NCBI RefSeq assembly: GCF_000247695.1
Contig: NW_004624732.1
Location: forward strand, 40,380,444-40,444,443
Direction: 5' to 3'
From: Heterocephalus glaber
Lineage: Eukaryota > Chordata > Mammalia > Rodentia > Bathyergidae
Length of the DNA: 64,000 nucleotides
How positions within the stretch are numbered: the first letter of the stretch is position 1; each line of letters starts with the position of its first letter. Under the pieces are notes generated by a model. That model ran no database searches and was not told where the DNA came from. It was given only the letters and a program-made list of their open reading frames with translations. Position numbers and translations under genes: made by a program. Positions 58,281 to 64,000 of this stretch are shown piece by piece.

Positions 58281-59359
58281 AAGTGTGAAGTAGAGCTAAA
58301 CTAAATCTGAAGTGGAAAGTGTGAACTCCCATTAAGCAAGTGAAGTACAGGTATGGAAATAGCATATTTAATGTTTATTCAGAAGGAAGAGAGAGAAAGA
58401 CTTAATTTTAACCTTAACCTTAAATATAATGTAATTTTCTAATAGAGAGGATGTTTAATAGATCTGAATTTAAATGCCTTACTTCAAGTATACATTTCAG
58501 AAAATATGAGAAGGATCCAGCCTCATTTCTGAATTTGTGTAGTTCTTATGTACAAATTATGAAGAAGACCCTGTATAACAGTACAACTTTAGGAAACCAT
58601 TTCTTATTAGTACATGTTGAGAATGAGAAACTGTGTTATATAATGTGCTATATACCAATATCATTCCTAAATTGTGTTACTTTTCGATTTGCTTCTTTGC
58701 ATTCTGAATATTTATTTTGATAATAGCAATGGTGGTAAATCCAAGAGTGAGGAAAATAGGGAATTTTCAAAATAAGTTATAAGTAAATGTCTAAATGTTC
58801 TCTAAGTGGTATTTAATAAATTGTTAAATTTGCTTTCCAGGGACAAACATATAATTTATGCCATCCTGAGAAAAAATTACCTGGAAAATTGTTTCTCTTG
58901 TTATTTATTTTGAAACAAATGCTCATTTTCTCTCTGAATTCTTTGTTCTCTATTTAAAACTGGCATAGAATAAAGATCACTGTAGCTGTCTTTTGAATGG
59001 TGACTAAATTAAACTCACTTTACCCTTATTACCTATCAAACTAAAAGGTACAATCAGCAGGCAGTTTCACAGACATGAGCCATTCCAGACTGAAGTACTG
59101 CTGTCATCCAACGCAAGCAATATACTATCAAATAACCTGCCTCACTAGTTCATCTCACCAGACTGAGCCCATTTGAATCCCAAAGTTTAGTGAATATAAC
59201 AAAAACAGAGAACTTTATAAAGGTTTTGCCACTTTCAGATGTTCATGGATTATTAGTAACTTCTGTAATTTGCTATCACTCTACACATATGTTTCTATTA
59301 TCCTGTAGGTTCAAAAGAGGTAAAGCAAAAATAACTTTTTAAAATGTGCTTTGTTATAG
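58276..59359. other. Unassigned AT-rich sequence
   Basis: The 89-codon frame at 58451-58720 shows no domain and is probably chance. No repeat family recognised. Confidence 0.5.
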
Positions 59360-59740
59360 GATGGCCTAGTCCATTATCCCTTGATATAATAGAATACCTG
59401 ACACAGTGTGATTTATAAAGGAAAGATGTTTATGTATCTCAGAGTTCTGGAGGCGGTTAAGTCCAAGGGCTATGGCAGCAGCTTCAGGGGAATGCTTTCT
59501 TACTGCATGATAACCTGAAGGTAAACTGGAAGGGCAAGAGACCAGGTGGATAAGGGACAGAATGAGGAGCAAATCTGTCTGTACAAGAACAAATCCACTT
59601 GCATGCCAAAGGCATTCATTCTTTTTAATGATCTAATCATTCGCAAAGGCCCTACATTCCACTACTACCACAATGGCAATCCAATTTCAACATGAGCTGT
59701 GTGACAAACCACACTGAAACGATTACGTACACTACTGATG
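59360..59740 (-). mobile_element. MaLR LTR (MST/MLT1 group)
   Basis: Reverse complement of a MaLR LTR: 'gtgatttataaaggaaagat', 'ctcagagttctggaggcgg', 'tgatctaatcattcgcaaag' and 'aatttcaacatgagctgtg'. Diverged, ends approximate, no internal region. Confidence 0.7.
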
Positions 59741-60694
59741 TTCTTACATAGGTAGTGCATTCTAATTTATCAATATTCCTTTCTTACCTTATTTTTAGGC
59801 CTTTATTACCATTATTCCCATAGTAGAAGACCATCAAAGATATGTCATCAGTGGTCCCCAAGGCACAATGAGTAGGCAAAAAAGAAAGATTCAGACTTCT
59901 GGAAAATCAAAATGATTCCAATGAAAGGAATTCAGACTTCCTCAGGTATATAACTTTCTACTGTCATTTCTTCTCCATCTCCACGAACTTTTGATAATCA
60001 AATAAGCATATGCTATTAGAGCATGAATCCCTTTCACATAATTCCAAGAAAAATCTCCCACCATGTTTAGCACGTGTATCTGGCAAGCACAAGTATAATG
60101 GACTTACAAACTCAATCAGTTTCTGAGGGCTGTTTGTAACTCAGGTTGGTTCTAAGTCAATACAGCTGGGATCTGGATGTTTACCTGAGCACATGCTATA
60201 GATAACAAGAGGTAGATGAGTCTCGCATTAACTAATTGACCAAGTTGTTCATATGTCAGGCCAGTAGTAAAATGACAATCCACTGTACTCAGTACCACTG
60301 TAAGATGCGTAAGGACTCCGGAGCCCTGAGTCCTCTTCACCATGAATGTCCCCTCCTTTCTTTCTTCATTGCAGTGTTTGAAAGTTTGAAGAGAAAAAAT
60401 GTATTTGTTTTTCAAAAATGTTCGCATAGTATAGGTGTTATTTTGCCTGCTGGGCATATTATACTAATGTATAGCGATGAGTTGCTTTAAAAATAAATAA
60501 ATTAGTGAAAATGAAGACAAAAAATCAAATTGTCAATCCTAATTAATGGGAAGTCTAACAAGAGGAAGAAACTACTTGAGCTAAAGCTGACTTTGTGGTT
60601 CAGAAATCACAAGAGGTCTCAAACCCCAACATATGGAATTTGCCTGTTCCGTTCTCACCATAGTCTAGTACCATTTCTAACCAAAATATAGCAG
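59741..60694. other. Unassigned sequence
   Basis: Two overlapping opposite-strand frames (60152-60457 and 60236-60490) show no domain. 60120-60300 has motifs such as 'gtttgtaactcaggttggtt' that may be from a DNA transposon, not assignable. Confidence 0.4.
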
Positions 60695-60860
60695 CTCATT
60701 TAATCACATCAACCCGAGACTGTTAATATTTTCTTTATTTTCAAAAGAGAAAACATATAACAAGAGGTTGAATAATTTGCCCCAAGACACAGCTAGTAAG
60801 TGGTGAACAAGAGGGGGCACAGGAAGTTGAGTTCAGAGACAGATCCTGGCTCTAATATAT
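60695..60860 (+). mobile_element. MIR SINE
   Basis: 'gctcatttaatcacatcaac', 'gaggttgaataatttgcccc', 'agacacagctagtaagtgg' and 'gagacagatcctggctct' are the MIR core. Confidence 0.82.
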
Positions 60861-60955
60861 GTTTTTAACCAATATTACATAGTACTGTTCAAAAAAACTT
60901 AAGTGTGCATATTCTGAAACCCTACCTCAATAAAACCAAGTAAACAATTGAAGTG

Positions 60956-61201
60956 CAGGGTACCTCAGTGCTCATTGTTAAGTAGTTCCTGGAGGAAAGA
61001 CAAGTACCAAATCCAACAAGAACAAACTAACCATTCTGACGGGAATGGGTTATGAGACGATCAAAACTGACAAATTACAACTTGCACTTTGAGTACCAAG
61101 TGACAAATGCCAAAACAAAATTTTCGAATGAAAATGTGAGCATCAAATTTGACTACCAAATTCAATGAGTTTCAAAGTAGTCCAATACCAAGGCACAACT
61201 G
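60956..61201. mobile_element. Short DNA transposon with eroded terminal inverted repeats
   Basis: Left 'cagggtacctcagtgctc' and right 'ccaaggcacaactg' are inverted, imperfect versions of a CAGTGGTACCTCGGT-type end, like those at 35386-35930. TA follows at 61202. 246 bp, no transposase frame. Confidence 0.55.
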
Positions 61202-61417
61202 TAACAGCATTACTTTTAAGCTGCAAATTGAGTCTTAAGACAAGCCCTCTAATAATTTAATTCCATTCCTAGCACATAGGAAATTCATAATAAAACCAAG
61301 TCTTTTTATTATCTAAGTTATCGGTTGGTTCTATTTTATAGAAGCAAAGAGCAGATCCAATGCATCCTGCCAAGAAGCACTTGAGAACCACTTGATATTT
61401 CTCTTTTGTTTTTGTCC

Positions 61418-61483
61418 TGGATCCAACCCAAAGCCTCTCATAGGGTATCACATGATCTGTTACTGAGTTACACCCCAAGCCTG
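61418..61483 (-). mobile_element. Old ID-like SINE
   Basis: 'tggatccaacccaaagcctc' and 'gttactgagttacaccccaa' are a degraded reverse complement of an ID-type body. Confidence 0.62.
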
Positions 61484-61573
61484 CCACCCGATAGTTCTTT
61501 AGAGAGCTCATACACATGAAAATGAAACAAAAGAAAATTATATAACAACAAATAAGAAAAATGATAAAAACAT

Positions 61574-61715
61574 ACACCACTCATGATACTGGGTTTCATG
61601 GTGTGAAGGGATCTGAACTGAATTTAAAATTTCCCCCCAAATAGGGTCTATTGCAAGAGTTATAAAATCACTTTCATTCAGTGTTAGCTCCATGGGAAAA
61701 AACATTAAGTTAGGG
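61574..61715 (+). repeat. Long inverted repeat, left arm
   Basis: 142 bp whose reverse complement recurs at 62316-62456. By eye the outer 70 bp match at about 93 percent and the inner part at about 80 percent with a few indels. Not matched to a known family. Confidence 0.85.
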
Positions 61716-62315
61716 AAGAACACGGTATATTCCTGAAGACACAAAGATGTGATAAGAGTAGAGAAAAGGGGAAATTTAATGTCAAAGAAACATTTGTGAA
61801 GAGATGTATCAAATAGGTTAATATCACATAAACCCTGGAAAGAAGTTAGTTGTTTACAATTTGAGATTCAAAAAATAATCAACTAGTGTTTTACGATGTA
61901 ACCAATGAAAACACTGTGGTACCTGATAGCTAGACTTTTAGAAATTCAAGGCAAGTAGAGCAAGTAAAGGACTAGCAAGTATAAAGAAATGAAAACTTGG
62001 CTTTGATAGTGACAATGGATAAGTGAAGTGCATAATGAATAAATAGCACAAGGTCTTTAAGAGTAGGAGGATTTAAAATAATTGTGACATTGGAACCTGA
62101 GTGCAAAGAAAATTAATGACTCCATAATTATGTCAGAGAGGCTTCTATTTTTAAGTAAGAAAATGATGTTAGTAGGTTGCCTGTGAGTTAACATTAACAC
62201 ATAAAAAACGTAAATTGCAATAAATATATAGAAATTTCACACTGGTCTATTAATCAAGGTATAAATTAGAGAACTTGGAGTTTGGAAACAGGAACTATTG
62301 AATCTTCTGTTAATC
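61716..62315. other. Spacer of the inverted repeat
   Basis: 600 bp of AT-rich sequence with no recognised gene or family. Confidence 0.5.
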
Positions 62316-62456
62316 TCCTAACTTCATGGTTTTTTTCTCTCTTGGAGCTAACAGAATGAAGGATTTTATAGCTTTTGCAATGGTTCCTATTTGGGAGAAA
62401 TTTTAAATTCAGTTAAGATCCCTTCACACCATGAAACCCAATATCATGAGTGGTGC
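62316..62456 (-). repeat. Long inverted repeat, right arm
   Basis: Partner of 61574-61715. Both arms keep a short shared reading, I-P-S-H-H-E-T-Q-Y-H-E-W-C (left arm on the minus strand, right arm on the plus strand), which follows from the nucleotide identity and need not be coding. Confidence 0.85.
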
Positions 62457-64000
62457 ATCATCATTGTGATTAAGCCATGAAAATAGAAAAAATAAATGTA
62501 ACTATTGGTAGAAGTTTCCAGAGGAACTGCATTTGTATAATCAGGAACAGGAAAGGAAATGTTGAAAGTAGCATTTGATGGTTTAGGAAACCAGTAAAAA
62601 TGGCACCAAATGTTTAATCTCTTGGTCTACAGCTTGTTACAATAATAAATATGATGAGGAGACAATTAAACAGAGTCAAATGGGAAATTCTAGGTAGTAA
62701 TTACAGGAATATTTCACAACTCGGGAGGTTAATGATGGATAGACACAAAAGACAGATTGTATTCAGAGAGAAAGGATACAAAGTTCAACTTTAGGTAGAG
62801 CAGCATCTAGTGACAAGATTCAGGTTATTCCAAACTACATTAGAAAGTAAAACGAAAGAACAATAAAGTCAGAAAGACCACTTAAAATTTGGAGAAGATA
62901 GAGAAATGGACCGAGGTATGAATATGAATAATTTAGTGGTCAAGCTGTCTTGCATAAGTAGGAAGACTTCTCGATTCAAATTGCCTAAAAATGGAAGGGA
63001 ATGTACAATGTAACAGAGAACACTTGTTAACACTTAGCTGGTCAACATTTCAGTAAACCATGCAGCTACACACTGCAATTCTACTTGATAAAAATCTAAA
63101 AGTGTTCATGAGTTTTAGTGTAGCAAAAATGATTTGTTTGATAATGGCCTGAGGAATCCTTGAGATGGCTATTCTGCAAGCACAACAAATGTAAGCCATA
63201 TATTATGCTATAGGTATGGCAAATAAGGCTATGAAAAAAGTTGGAGTATTAAAATCAATTAATTAATAATTGATAAATCAATTATTAATAAATCAAGTAA
63301 TTAAAATCAACTGAGGAAAATTCTGCACATGGATTTCTGTTCTATGAATCATTCACACAGTGAATTTATGTAGTACAACTTCTTTCCTGTCCTCTTTCCT
63401 TTGTTTAATTTATTTTCATTTGTTTTTTTATTCTGAGTTTACTTATATAGGAGAAAGCAGGAGATATTTAACTTTCTGAGTCTGGGTTATTTCACTCACC
63501 ATGGTGGTCTCTATTAGAACCTATATTAAGCAACTTTTGCTGTTATAGCTGGTAAAAGCAAAAGTTAAGAATGCATCCAATGGAATAAGGATATTACTTT
63601 GTAAAACCAAAACAGAGACACTGAATAGTCACTGCAGAGTGTATTTCTTTGCGTACATTCTAGTCAAATCTGAAGCCATTATTTTAACTCCTTTATTTCA
63701 GTGAAAATACACAGATTGTATAGTTACTGACTTTGTACTTTTGGAATAATCTGTATTTCTCTTCATTAAGGAAATATATGCTTCCATAAGAGTCTGAGGA
63801 TTTTACTCTTTTTTCTGATAAGATGTTTGTTTAAATCTCACTGTCTCCTCTGTAGATGAGCTATTGCTTCTGATAGCATTTTAAGGTTTTCAACTTTTTT
63901 TCTTTTTCTCATGATTCCGGTCAGTTTTATTTGATGGCTGACAATCTTATTATTTTTCTCAACTTTTAGATTGCATTTTAAACCTAAGGACTCACTTCTT
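62457..64000. other. Unassigned AT-rich sequence
   Basis: Contains a self-similar AT patch at 63254-63310 (repeats of 'aatcaatta' in both directions). No gene recognised to the window end. Confidence 0.5.

Overview
The window looks like AT-rich, gene-poor DNA from a mammalian nuclear genome, either intergenic or deep intronic. No functional protein-coding gene, exon or RNA gene could be recognised. The longest open frames are decayed retrotransposon ORFs or chance frames. The repeats point to a non-murid rodent. There are tRNA-derived ID SINEs in two subtypes, 7SL-derived B1 SINEs (one with the B1-type internal duplication), a B1-plus-ID dimer like the B1-dID family known from squirrel, beaver, dormouse and guinea-pig lineages, rodent-type MaLR LTRs and one recent L1 family. 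I cannot fix the species from sequence alone.

Layout. 1-545: the 3' end of a young L1 lying against an old L1M tail. 546-7785: mostly unassigned sequence with an L2-like LINE remnant, an LTR-like segment and a MIR. 7791-10224: the best-preserved element, a 5'-truncated L1 with target-site duplications and a dead ORF2. 10225-17030: possible conserved non-coding sequence, L2, two old L1M pieces and a MER5A-like hAT element. 17033-20805: microsatellite, three ID elements, a B1 and an L2. 20806-26273: unique-looking sequence, one possible conserved block, a complete solo MaLR LTR (23966-24360) and a MIR. 26274-29080: a Tigger DNA transposon split by a YBX1 processed pseudogene, then a mariner remnant with its two halves facing in opposite directions. 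29081-35930: mostly unassigned, then an L1 fragment and a short DNA transposon with terminal inverted repeats. 36486-46913: microsatellites, an L1 tail, IDs, a B1, and a degenerate minisatellite of about 55 bp units (41775-42290). 49920-55730: a MaLR internal region with its LTR, more SINEs, a second young L1, an L2, a B1-ID dimer, a MIR and an MLT1-like LTR. 55731-64000: MIRs, another MaLR LTR, a short DNA transposon, and a 142 bp inverted repeat with a 600 bp spacer (61574-62456).

No genes work together here. The history is layered transposition: ancient L2, MIR, L1M, MER5A, Tigger and mariner first; then MaLR LTRs and the YBX1 retrocopy; then ID, B1 and young L1 insertions that still show target-site duplications. 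I found no convincing undescribed biological system. The most notable items are the nested YBX1/Tigger locus, the inverted mariner, the minisatellite, the long inverted repeat and a CpG-bearing block at 21300-21470 that may be a conserved non-coding element. Family names come from recall of consensus sequences, not from a search.
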